This document shows, piece after piece, positions 12,101 to 33,924 of a DNA stretch of 64,000 nucleotides. The position numbers and the translations under genes were made by a program. Under the pieces are notes generated by a model, which saw only the letters and a program-made list of their open reading frames with translations, was not told the origin of the DNA and did no database searches. This DNA comes from Acanthaster planci. Lineage: Eukaryota; Echinodermata; Asteroidea; Valvatida; Acanthasteridae. Within the stretch, counting starts at the first letter, position 1; each line of letters begins with the position of its first letter. The stretch is taken from contig NW_019091355.1 in NCBI RefSeq assembly GCF_001949145.1, positions 4,430,838-4,494,837 of the forward strand, written 5' to 3'.

Positions 12101-15100
12101 CCTGGAAACATCATTAAAAAAGTCATGGACATTCGTTTTCATTTTCCAGGCCTGGAAAAGTCACGGAATTGTGAAAAAACGACTAAAGTCGTGGAAAAGT
12201 TGTGGAATTTATTTGTCCTTAGGATGCAGAAACCCTGTAAACGAGGCTTTGACAGCAAAATGCTGCCTTTTAAGTGTACCAGATATACATTACGAAGAGA
12301 ACTGTATGTTTATTGTTCAGTGCATGATCACCAACCAACCTGAACAATTGCAGCCAGTAATACCAAGACACTGAATCTCCCTCATGCCAACAACATACAC
12401 AGACGATCTGCTTTTATTACGCTATTCACATTCCATTCAGGGTTTTTTTTGGCCCATCAAAAATGCTAATTTATGTACTCAGCGAATCATACAGGACAAC
12501 TGGTACCATTTGTTTAACAATTGCATGCCTTGTATGTCACTGATAGCATAAATTAGCATAAATTAATGGTTTTATTCCATGTTCTATTTGTAATTGTACA
12601 CTGCTTGCATTACATGTACATGTATATGCTGTACTTGAGTTCATGTTTTTTCTTTCATTTTCCACTGTCAGTTTAGCACTACTAGGGATAACTTTTAAAA
12701 AAATAAAGTTTCAAGTTTAATAAATAAATTTTCCAAAAATGCAAACTGTAGACTGTGAACCTTACATGTATTTCACTGATTGTCACTAATTCATGTTAAC
12801 AGTCGGAATCGCGGCCTGTCCAAGAAGGCATTGGGAGGCCGGATTATGCAGATCACCCAGAAGGTAAGGAATGAGGCCTGACACAGGTCCAGAACTTGAA
12901 AGAGGCCTTTACTGGGGAAAAAGCTGTTTTGAAATTTGAAAATGATGAAGATTGTTATCTGTTGAATTGGGGGTTTTGACTCAGATGTGCACCATAAGGC
13001 CTAATTTATGCTGTGCATTTGCCACTCAAATCTTGCATTATGAACATACTTTTGATCAATTGTTAATGTGGTAAATTAGTAAATGATTAAAATGCAAGCA
13101 CCGTTGCTCATATCAATTTGTATAAAACACAACACAGCACTGTTTCTACAGCAGTGTCAAAACAGTCGAAAATGTGACCCTTCGACTTGCTGACAATCAA
13201 ACTAGCACACGCATGCCCGTAGTTCCCACAAGTTGGTTTCTGGTGCTTTGAATCAGGTTATCCAACCAGTGAAATGGCAGTGAAAGGAAGCACCCAGATC
13301 CGTTGCCTGACCGCTGAGGAAATTGAAGGCCTGAGGGTTGCCTGTAGGGTAAGAACTAACAAGAGAATAGGGTTCAGTGCCCGGTTCCGCTTGTATTGCA
13401 TTGTGGGTCGCTTCGTACCCACATTTCTTCTATCGTCATATGGGTCTTGGTCTCTGTTTTGGTGAAGTGTGAGTTGTTGAGGGGTCATTCCATGACCAAT
13501 TTGTGACGGTGTCCTTGTTACATCCGCAACTTTTACCACCTGTCATGACCTGTAGAGTAGGTCATTTACTCCGTAAAAGTAACACACCCCTCTGTATTCA
13601 GCCTTGCCAGATGTATAACAATGTCAATGTGGAATCCACATGCAGGGAAATAGGTGTACATTTTTACGGAACCCATGTAACGATTGACACCTTCTCAAAT
13701 TGTGCCCCGACCTCATGGAATGACCCATGTAACAAGTTACGTCATTTCGCTGAAGCTACATCGTGGGTACACTGTAAGTGCTCTCATTTTGAAGAAAATG
13801 AGACAAATGAAGAGCGAAAGCTGATCCACAGAGGTTTTTTCTGACAACCCGTGTCCTGGTGTAGTTTCTACTCGCAATTGTTGCACAACAAGCAGTAATT
13901 TTCTTCAGAGTTGTTGCAAGGCAAATTTGTTCCTTGAAAGGCACAAGTTGCCCACTGCTCTGTGAACCCAGGTGCTGTATGGTCATATGGCATCAACCGA
14001 TATGGTCAGATTGCTTTGTTCTTTTGTTGCCGCAGCTTGGAAGGGAGGTCCTAGACATTGCTGCCACCATGGTCAAACCGGGCGTCACCACTGATGAGAT
14101 CGACGAGGTAGTCCACAAAGCCTGTGTGGAGAGAAACTGTTACCCTTCGCCTCTGAATTATCATAAATTTCCCAAGTCCTGTTGCACGTAAGTTTCCTCT
14201 GCTCAGTGCTCACGCCGTATTGCCATTATTTTCTGCACTCATAGTGCAGAATGCCCGAAAATGTGCCCGTGTTGTCTGGTTGTTCTCCGCAGGCATCACA
14301 ACAAAAAGCCACAAATCTTTTCCTGAAATTTGCCTTTTTGCACATAACCCCTTCGTAGATAGTAACGTGGTTATCTACGTAACATAACATAGATAGCAGC
14401 GGCTTTGTGTGAGGATTAGTGCATACCACACATACAGTCTATTTACCATGCAGCTGCTGGTTCAATGGGGCCTGCTGCTGGACAGAGCTTTGCACACTGG
14501 GCATACCGCAGCCCAGCAGTCACGGTCAAAAGAATCCCGGCCGGAAGGGGTTAAACCCAATGAATGAACACAAGATGGAAAACTCACATAAACACCGAAC
14601 TTCAGTGTGTCACACAGTTGTTCCCTAACGTAACTTGGTAGTGCAAATCAATGTAAATACCTGCACTACGTGCTGCGACTTTATTAATGTGACTTGTATC
14701 TATACTGTAAACAAGAGGTACCTCCCTGCACTGCAGTGCAGTCCTTCGAAGCAGACTTACTAAGAAATTGTGCGCGGAGGAGGGAATTCTCCCCACTCTG
14801 ATTTACTAACAAAACGATCATTTAATGGATTGTATTTCCACGCAGGTCGGTGAATGAGGTCATATGTCATGGTATACCTGATAAGCGACCCATGGAGAAC
14901 GGAGACATCATGAATGGCAAGTTGGCTATATCTTTGCTGTCCTCTTTTTGTGAATGAGGATCCAAAAATCTAAATCCAGCTGGGGCAGGTGTTGATTGGT
15001 CAGTTTTATGAAGTCATGTCATTGGATTTTTCTTTTCCTTTAACATTCTTTTGACATAAACAGCATAACCAAATGTCAAATTTTTGTCTCTTCTGTTCTG

Positions 15101-16882
15101 AATACAGTTGACATCACGGTTTACCACAATGGTTTCCACGGTGACCTAAATGAGACTTTCTTTGTCGGAGAAGTTGATGAGAAGTCGAAAGAGTTGGTAT
15201 CCGTCACATATAGGTGTCTTGAATTGGCAATACAAGCAGGTAATTGTCATTTGATGATTGCTCATCAACAGAAAAACATATTCAGTTCGTAATTGTCTGC
15301 ACGTTAGAAGTGAAGATTGGTGGCAGATCAGCCTTTTAACTATTCATGTTTTACTTAAGTCCCATTTGAGGGATCAAGAGGAAAAAGTGTGACAGTTTAT
15401 TTGAAGCATTGGATAGTTATGATCTTTATTCCTTAACCACTTGCTGCCGGGTGTAATTTGAAGTTACATGACGTAAAACCGGGGGATTTTCAAGATTTTC
15501 CATTTTCAAAATTCTTTTAAAAAACCTTAGCTTTGTTTACTGGACATTTACACCCACACGAATGACTGTCTGGTGGCTACTTTAATCTGACAGACAACAT
15601 CTATTGACGCCCGAGTATAAATGCCGTGGATTCTTTTGAGTTTGACCATTTGTTCCGCTCATATTTTCTATTAAATTACAGTCAGGCCGGGTGTTCGCTA
15701 TCGAGAGATTGGAGATATTATACAGAAACATGCTCAAGCTAACAAGCTGTCCGTGGTCCGGACGTACTGCGGACATGGCATTCATAGGCTATTCCACACG
15801 GCACCAAGTGTGCCTCACTATGCAAGTAAGTGGACAGGCATTTAATCGTCCTACTCACTTTGCTATTTCTAGTGTGACTTGGAAGACAGACTAGCACTCG
15901 GTGCAGATTGCATATTGAAATACGCCGTCCAAAATGGAGGAAGACCTTACCACTCTGTGGGCGTGGCATGTACTCAAAAACTTCCCCGTGGGCAATTTGC
16001 CTTGTTACGCATGCAACCCAGTGCATTTGTGCTTGCGCCAAGAGATGTCATTTGCTTGGGAATAAAGCATCCCCATTCGTTCGTGCATTGTTCAAATCAG
16101 CAGTAGGATTCTTGTGACTTTTCCGGTTCCACTGTGGTACCCTGCACGATATGTGGTAAAGGGGGACCCCCCCACGTGATGCGCAAGCTGTATACCCCAA
16201 GGCTATTTGTGCCTACTGCGCCTCCCTCGGAAATCTGAAAAGAATTCCAAAGATTCCATCAACACAAAAGAAGACACAATAGAGGGGGGGTCCCCCTTTA
16301 CCACATATCTTGCATCACATGTCCATTGGAGGTGCTCATTTTAGGAACACGGAATATCCCCAATCAAGAAACCGTGCCATGTGCCCAATGGCCATGCTCA
16401 CACAGCACTGCCATTTTACAGTGCAGTTGTGGTCGGTATGGACGGTGGATCAAAAGGACAACCTTTTTTGACAACCTGTTTCGCAGCCGACAGTTTTCAG
16501 TTTTGCCACTACACATTTGTAATTCTTCCTCCAGAAAACAAGGCTACAGGTGTGATGAAGCCAGGACATGCATTCACAATTGAACCAATGATATGCGAAG
16601 GTAAGCTTTGAGTTGCACATCGTGTTGGAAATCCAACTATGGCATTTTGACTTTCTCATGTGGATCCCTGGAACAACCCGCTTTTTGATTTCCTCCCCCC
16701 CCCGTTTTGAAACAGGTTCATGGAGAGATGACACCTGGCCAGACAACTGGACGGCGGTCACTCAGGATGGCAAGCGGTCAGCCCAGTTTGAGCACACATT
16801 ACTTGTCACCGAGACGGGCTGCCAAATCCTTACAGCGAGGCAGGAACGCAACGGACAGCCACATTTCATGGACCAGATGTAG
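9142..16882 (+). CDS. METAP1: Methionine aminopeptidase 1 (10 exons, complete)
   Basis: Cotranslationally removes initiator Met from nascent proteins at the ribosome. Exons: 9142-9252, 11846-11980, 12803-12863, 13257-13348, 14036-14187, 14846-14916, 15108-15239, 15682-15825, 16535-16600, 16716-16882. They join in frame to 376 residues (human about 386). Residues 1-55 form the Cys/His zinc-finger region of eukaryotic type 1 enzymes, with [18 protein letters not shown] split by intron 1. The pita-bread domain shows all five metal ligands: two Asp in [16 protein letters not shown], His in [12 protein letters not shown], Glu in FTIEPMICE and Glu in AQFEHTLL. The C-terminus is PHFMDQM. Intron 6 uses a GC donor. 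Introns carry a LINE relic (intron 1) and foldback elements (introns 4 and 8). The gene is tail-to-tail with ADH5, the same adjacency as in vertebrates. The start is the first ATG, in context GAAAGATGG. Confidence 0.97.
9630..10231 (+). mobile_element. LINE reverse-transcriptase C-terminal relic (in METAP1 intron 1)
   Basis: Conceptual translation with frame changes gives the characteristic 3' end of a Jockey/CR1-like non-LTR retrotransposon ORF2. In order: KYPGVTLSS, then [58 protein letters not shown], and in the last open piece (10037-10231) [17 protein letters not shown] followed by [11 protein letters not shown] and a stop. In-frame stops and shifts (for example after YKSLV and before RLVML) show it is dead. 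It lies in the sense orientation of METAP1. No 5' portion (endonuclease or catalytic FADD-type core) is visible, consistent with 5' truncation. Confidence 0.82.
12085..12215 (+). repeat. Dispersed repeat relic with reiterated TGGAAAAGTC motif
   Basis: In METAP1 intron 2. Begins GTTCCCGCGGCCTGGAAA and continues with reiterated words of the type CCTGGAAAAGTCACGGAATT and GTCGTGGAAAAGTTGTGGAA. I recall this style of repeat as widely dispersed in aquatic animal genomes, but I cannot assign it to a named family. Confidence 0.5.
13482..13726. mobile_element. Foldback/MITE-like element in METAP1 intron 4
   Basis: Bounded by a perfect 14-bp inverted repeat: GGGTCATTCCATGA at 13482-13495 and its complement at 13713-13726. 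Beyond the perfect part, the arms continue as imperfect complements (AATTTGTGACGGTGTC against GACACCTTCTCAAATT). About 245 bp, no coding capacity. It begins about 130 bp downstream of exon 4. Confidence 0.75.
14917..14922 (+). other. METAP1: GC-type 5' splice site, METAP1 intron 6
   Basis: The exon reads GACATCATGAATG followed by GCAAGT. Joining the G at 14916 to TT at 15108 recreates the codon for Val in the invariant GDI-N-VDI motif, which carries the first metal-ligand Asp. Using the nearest GT (14921) would add bases and give an immediate stop. GCAAGT is the standard extended form of a GC donor. The acceptor is AATACAG|TT at 15107. Confidence 0.9.
16148..16309. mobile_element. Short foldback element with 26-bp perfect terminal repeats
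   Basis: In METAP1 intron 8. The left end (16148-16173) reads GATATGTGGTAAAGGGGGAC followed by a C-run. The right end (16284-16309) is its exact complement over 26 bp. Total about 162 bp, no open frame of note. Perfect arms suggest a young or actively homogenised insertion. The GGGGGAC/GTCCCCC core makes a very stable hairpin in RNA. Confidence 0.85.
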
Positions 16883-16906
16883 AAAAGGGGGGGGACATAT
16901 TTCCAA

Positions 16907-16912
16907 AATAAA
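16907..16912 (+). promoter_or_regulatory. METAP1: AATAAA polyadenylation signal of METAP1
   Basis: AATAAA lies 25 bp after the METAP1 stop codon and is followed by a GT-rich stretch (GACTGGCTTGTGCATTT), so the 3' UTR may be very short. A further AATAAA near 18520 could serve a longer form. Confidence 0.7.
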
Positions 16913-17661
16913 GACTGGCTTGTGCATTTCATTTGCAGGAGCAACATGAGCCGTTGTTACATTAGAGTGAGGGCAGAAGGGCACCAAGAAAGCCTTCCTT
17001 TGCTAGGTGTTTGAACAAATCTGACAGATGGTGCTGCTCACTAGATTGAGCAGAGCCACGCCCCTCCCCCCTAACCTGCCAATGAGCCACAACCAGCTAA
17101 GGGGCTTGATTTTCATTTCGTATTTACCAGATCATGTCTACTTTTCTTCCAAGATACATGTACTTGGAAGGGTTTTTCAAATCCCGGAACATTATGTAAT
17201 TTTGGCTGATCCAATTTAACCTGGCTACAGACTTTCCCGGTGAGTTTTCATTCTTTTACCGATTCAAGAAATGAGGCAAGCTCCATTATTTTATGGCAAG
17301 ACTTGACTGAATTTCTCCACCCTCTTCTCTCTGAAAGGATGGAGTTTACTTTGGTACCTGCACCGGGCATTTTGTTCTCTCTGTAAAGTAGTGTTCATCA
17401 ACAAAATCATTTTAAACTTGCCAGCCGAGTGCAAACTCGATATTGCCTTTGAACTCAGTAGTTTGGAAGAAAATTAACACTTGTAAATCATCACTATTGT
17501 AAGCGGATATGATACCCTCTGTAGTTACAGTGTTAAACTCACACGTGCGACACTTCCATGGAGAACTACCGCCGTGTCGGCACGTCATGCATGTGCCATG
17601 TACCAGTCCTTGAGATTCTGTAAACATAAACTCCAAGATGTGGTTACCTCTGTGACATGTC

Positions 17662-17703
17662 ATGTCACAGACGTCATGTCACAGATGTCATGTCACAGAT
17701 GTC
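17662..17703 (+). repeat. 14-bp tandem repeat, three copies
   Basis: Unit ATGTCACAGATGTC repeated three times (one copy has a C for T). It is preceded by the overlapping palindrome TGACATGTCATGTCA and followed by the related CCATGACATGTCAG. Confidence 0.8.
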
Positions 17704-19880
17704 ATCCATGACATGTCAGAAGTGGCGTAGCATTGCGGTAAATTTTGAGCTTGAGATATCGGGAAAGCTCGGGAGGAGTTGCAGTGTGAAGTGAAATTGC
17801 TTCTTGAGGCACAGTATCCGTTTTTTAGCTTTCTATTTTACCAGATGAGAAGTGAAGGAGACAAACTACAGATTACTGGGGGTAGTCAGTGTTTTCATGG
17901 ACTGTCAGCATTCAAACCAGAAGTAAGATCCACTGTCGCACTTGCCCTTAACAGGATCAGATGAACTGGATAAATATAAAAAGCATGGTCATATTTTGCT
18001 GAAGTGTGATCCTCCACATCTAGGATACTGACTTAGAAAGGCCCCCAGTCATGAAACCTTGGGTGAAATCAACCGTTAAGTACATGTACACGGCGCAGCT
18101 ATGCCCCAAATGCGAGGCATAAAGCTTGCATATGGTGCAAAGCTACACCACTTATCGTGAAACCAGCAGGTGCATATGCCTCACTCCATTTGCTTTGGCG
18201 TGTAATGTTTGTTAAGTACATGTACTGTACATGTAGAACTTTCTGGGGGAGGGGATTTTGACGGTCCACCCACGCATTGTTTCATACTTGTGTAGAAGTA
18301 CTGTGTTTTTCTCCGCTGGTAGATCCCAGAGTTGAAGCATTTCACGTAGAATATTTAAGAACCTTGTAAATGATCTGGAAACTGCATCTATAGCCAAGAA
18401 CCTGTCATTGGTTACTTACGCATAACATCTTGTAAGAAATAAGTAGGTGGTCTTTGACCTGGTATGCTGTATTGTTGTGACGTCATGTTAGACATATTTT
18501 GTCATATAAAGACTGCTCAGAGTAATAAATCCAAGTGAAATGGAAGAAATCTCTTTGCCCGTTGGAAAGAATAATTTTGGGGAGGAATACCTCGTCACCA
18601 CAAATGGAAGATCTTTCAGAACTGATGGGCAAAAAGTGCTTTGATGTTCAAAATGAGGAATCGTTTTGATGATGAATCAGTTCTTGGACATGAAAACTTC
18701 AACACACTTCAGAGACAAGATTAGAGAACACACAATTTGATTTTTGTTTATTTACTGGGGGGGGGAAAGGAATTCTTAATCTCACCAACACGCATTATGT
18801 AATCTGTCACACACGTGAGTTTTATTTTGTTAAATTGACATTCTGAAATCTTTTCTACTTGCGCAAGATCCATTTGATTGGCATTGCTGAAGAGATGTTT
18901 AATTGTGATTATTCAATATGATTTTGATGAAACAAGTACAGTCTTGTTTTGACTGATGAAAATAAGGACATCTTAACGCTAAGAAATAAGTATCCTCTCC
19001 AAGGCAGGATAAAGCTATAAAAATTAAAGATACCTGAGAATGTTTTTTATAGATGATCTTTACCAAGTCCTGCGGCAAATGTAATCAGATCTTTAGTGAA
19101 ATGAAGAAACATAAACTAACCTATTTGCAACGGCACATGATAAAATGACCATCCAAAAATTATTTTTTAAAAAAATCACTTTGGACTACGCATTTTCCCA
19201 ATCATTTATCAATACCTTTCACCAGTTTTCCTGTTGGTCAATAGCTTGTCATGTGGGTGATTTCAAGTGGCTGATGACCCTACTTACTGGTTTTAAAAAC
19301 TTCATATGAACTTCCAACTCCTGTTCTATGGACCTTTAGCCCTTGTACGCGGCAATCACCACCATCACACTCACAGAGCCTCAATTTAACTTGACCACGG
19401 CCCTGGTGTGTTCTGTATTCTGTATCGCATCACTCAGTAGCGCTGCATGCAACACCTCCCAAATAAGGAGACTTTAGTACCGCGCGCAAGGCATATGTCG
19501 TTGCTAAAAGTGAAGGAAAGTGCAAATGAGCGGTTTCAAATGTGCATTTAAAACTGACAGTGGGTCTGGCACTGGTGCCGATAATGGACAGCGCCGTCGC
19601 CAGCTCATATCCTGTTTTGAATGTATGTGTACTAGGTCAAAGTCGCACTCCATCAAACCCTTTTTTCCTTAATAATGCTACAATCATAAATGGCATAACA
19701 AAAAATTCAAAGCACAGGATTTCTGGGTTTCTTCCACTGAACGTAAATCCCCTTTAGGCACCATTTCAAAATTCTTATCGGGTAGGTGTCGGAGAGAACG
19801 GTCCGACCGATACATTTATTGTCGGTTGGCTATCAGGTCAAGTGTTCTCAAGTGGCCAATTCTAACTGATACAATGCCTT

Positions 19881-19886
19881 TTTATT
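19881..19886 (-). promoter_or_regulatory. ADH5: Candidate polyadenylation signal of ADH5
   Basis: AATAAA on the minus strand, about 360 bp beyond the ADH5 stop codon. Another minus-strand AATAAA lies near 19815. Which one is used cannot be decided from sequence alone. Confidence 0.4.
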
Positions 19887-20244
19887 GCATTACTTCCAAG
19901 GCTATGTGGTTTCAGTGGAGCAACACCCCATCCATTATTCACTCAACACAAGTCACTGTTATCGGTCGGATAATCCTGTCCTAGAGTCAACTGATACGAA
20001 TTTTGAAATGATGCCCGACCATTGGGTTTAGCCCTAAGTGTGTTTCACACCCAATTATACTTGGAAACTTTGATAATTTGTTCAGGTATGCTACATGTAC
20101 CCCTACATAATAACAGATACAACTGGAAACATTTCAAAACTAAAAAAATTGTGCTTTTACACAGACTTGTTCTGGTTCCAAATGAATACCTCTAGCACAG
20201 TCCCATCCTCTCGGAGGGTAGGTCTCGCAGCGGAACTCTTCAGT

Positions 20245-31696
<11,452 letters not shown>

Positions 31697-33924
31697 TGCT
31701 AATCACTATTTATTCAGGTCACACTATTCAGAGAAAAACACCGAAGTAGGATGACGCAGTGTGTACAGCCTATCACGCTGAAGGCGTCAGAACCAGAGGG
31801 TACGATGGAACGAAAGAGACCTTCAAGTTACATTAATGTTTTCAAAATAGTTTCCCAGCCCCCCCCCCCCCGCAGCATGCACCCGGCTGGCACAAGATGT
31901 GTGTCTTCGTCAGGGTATTGCTGTAAACGGTAAATCGGTTCACTGGTAAAACTGTCCGGAAGTAAGAATTCCCTCGCCTTGGTAAAAGTACCCCCTGGCC
32001 TGATGGCAAATCATTTTCCTCCAGGTCGTTCTCCCTATCTCCCCCTCGTTTTGCCAGGCAGATTTTTCGTGTCAGTTCGATCATGGAGCTCCATGGTTCG
32101 ATGAATTCAGTCCACATGGAATATATTTAATTTTTTTTATCTCTGCATCAAGCTGTCAAAATGGGGGGGGTGGTGACATTTAAAATCAATCAAGCAAGTT
32201 TCAGGTACCGTTAAGCACATAGTTTCATCTTTTCAAATGAATTACCCCAAAGTAGCAATTAATTGACCAAAATTGATTTGGGCACGATTAACCAAAGTTT
32301 TGCTCCATTCAGAGCCCGCGGCATCATAAACAAGTGCATGAATTTTTTAAGGCTCCGTATTTCTTATAACGCCCCCAATAGTTTGCATAAGTTTACCGAA
32401 GTCATTATTTACGTTTCGGCATATCATGCGAGTGCAATACGTCAGTGACTGATCGTTTAGCAGATTCTCAGATAATTTATCGATACACGGGCTCTCTCTT
32501 TTATGTCAGTACAGTAAAACTTTATTTTCTGATTATTTTTTGCCAAATACTCAACGGAGAAGCTTTTGATGGGCACATAAAGCTGACGAATGACCAGACG
32601 ATACGACGACCTCGACCATCGACATCGCGACAACGATCGATGAAGTCTGGTAACACTGGGGTAGAGAGCCTGGGCAAGGGCTTTGGGGAAGACTTACAAA
32701 AATTTCATTTTCGGACGCCAGTAATTCTTTCCTGCAGTGACTTAATAGCCATCAGAGAGCAAAAACGTGTCCAGAAAAGTTCAATTTAGGAGGGAAAATA
32801 CTAAGTCGTTTACTGAGAAAACACTTGATTTTTTCAGACCAGTCTCACGGGGCACCGGGTGTAGGCACAGGGTGTCAAGTGGCGTCCGTATACACCATGT
32901 ACGTATGTGGAACTCTTTCCAGGCTTTGTACTAGATTAAAGGCTTAAGTAAACCTTTTCATGCATTCACTGTAATTGAAAGAACAGCCTCGAACATGTCA
33001 GCATGCTGAAAGGCACCAGCTGACCTACATGTAGACCCGTAAACAGGGCCTGACGAATACTCTTCCAGGAGTATTCGTCGGGCCCTGTTTACGTGTCTGC
33101 AGCTGACCAGTGGTGTACAAATTTCTGTGGACATGATGGAAAGAAAAGGCGATTGACTGATGATCATCATGATGGAATTCTTGGCAAATCATACAAAAAA
33201 TTATTGAATAACACTGGCAGATCCCGCAGAGATCAAGTGATCACGCAGATCGACCAGTCGTTCCAATGCACTCAATGGAGATTTTCTTATGTCTAAAGAC
33301 ATTTGGACAGTGGTTGGTATTTTTATACGTGTGCAAAAATTCAGGGTACAGTTGGGACAAGATGATACTTATACACTGCAGTTCGATTTTTTGGACATGC
33401 AGTGCATAATTGCCATTTTGGATGGCTTTTCAACAAATGTCAGTGAATTCCAAACAGTTTACATGCCATTTTCTCTTTTTATGCAAGTACAGAAAAAATT
33501 TTCTAAATTCACATTCTCACATTTAGGGCTCAGGTGGAATCTTTTTTGCCCAGTTTCTGGACATGATCATGCTCGTGACTTTCAAGCTCAATTTTAAAAC
33601 AGTCATCAAAAATCTTAGTTTTTGTTATTACATGTATTTTTTAGGTTTTAGATCAAAGTGGTTAGAGCAGTGATTTTTAAGCTCAACAATAAAGATGTTT
33701 GGTGACAAAGAAAGCTTGAAAAGGTAAATCTGTATGAACTTGAAGCTAGGGTGACAATAGTCCAGTAAAAATGGATTTTGCTTTGTTACAGGAAGGCCAA
33801 CAGTCAGTCTACAGGACACTGCATGAAGGATCTTTTCAAGATGTCCTGAAGAAAAATTTCCAAGAACCCTTTGGGAGCTAGTTAAACCTTGGAATTTACA
33901 CTGCAGTCAAGGACATCTGTAAGC
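31697..33924. promoter_or_regulatory. Divergent spacer between ADH5 and PPM1K
   Basis: Head-to-head spacer of 2.2 kb that should hold both promoters and 5' UTRs. No consensus TATA box is evident near either gene. It contains a C-run at 31860-31872, a G-run at about 32163-32170, and a strong palindrome at 33018-33108. No coding exon is recognisable; a non-coding first exon of PPM1K is possible, with CTGCAGTCAAG at 33901-33911 as a weak acceptor. Confidence 0.5.
33018..33108. repeat. Long hairpin between ADH5 and PPM1K
   Basis: Inner arms of 25 bp (33038-33062 and 33069-33093), containing GTAAACAGGGCC and GGGCCCTGTTTAC, pair with a single mismatch around a 6-nt loop (TTCCAG). Outward, both sides carry CAGCTGACC-like sequence, so the whole palindromic unit is about 90 bp. 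It could be a small foldback element or give a stable RNA hairpin. The sequence shows the pairing; any function is open. Confidence 0.85.

Larger units (their letters stand above)
16883..20244. other. Tail-to-tail spacer between METAP1 and ADH5
   Basis: Holds the 3' UTRs of the two convergent genes and no recognisable coding exon. METAP1 has a polyadenylation signal at 16907-16912. A candidate ADH5 signal on the minus strand is at 19881-19886. A short tandem repeat is at 17662-17703. The rest is unremarkable AT-rich sequence. Confidence 0.7.

Noticed and set aside
19381-19402. Candidate last ADH5 exon (minus) reading R-A-V-V-K-L-N and stop
   Set aside because: It is in phase but one codon shorter than the family, has no pyrimidine tract, and lacks the S-I-R-T residues. 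The exon at 20245-20269 matches in phase, length and residues.
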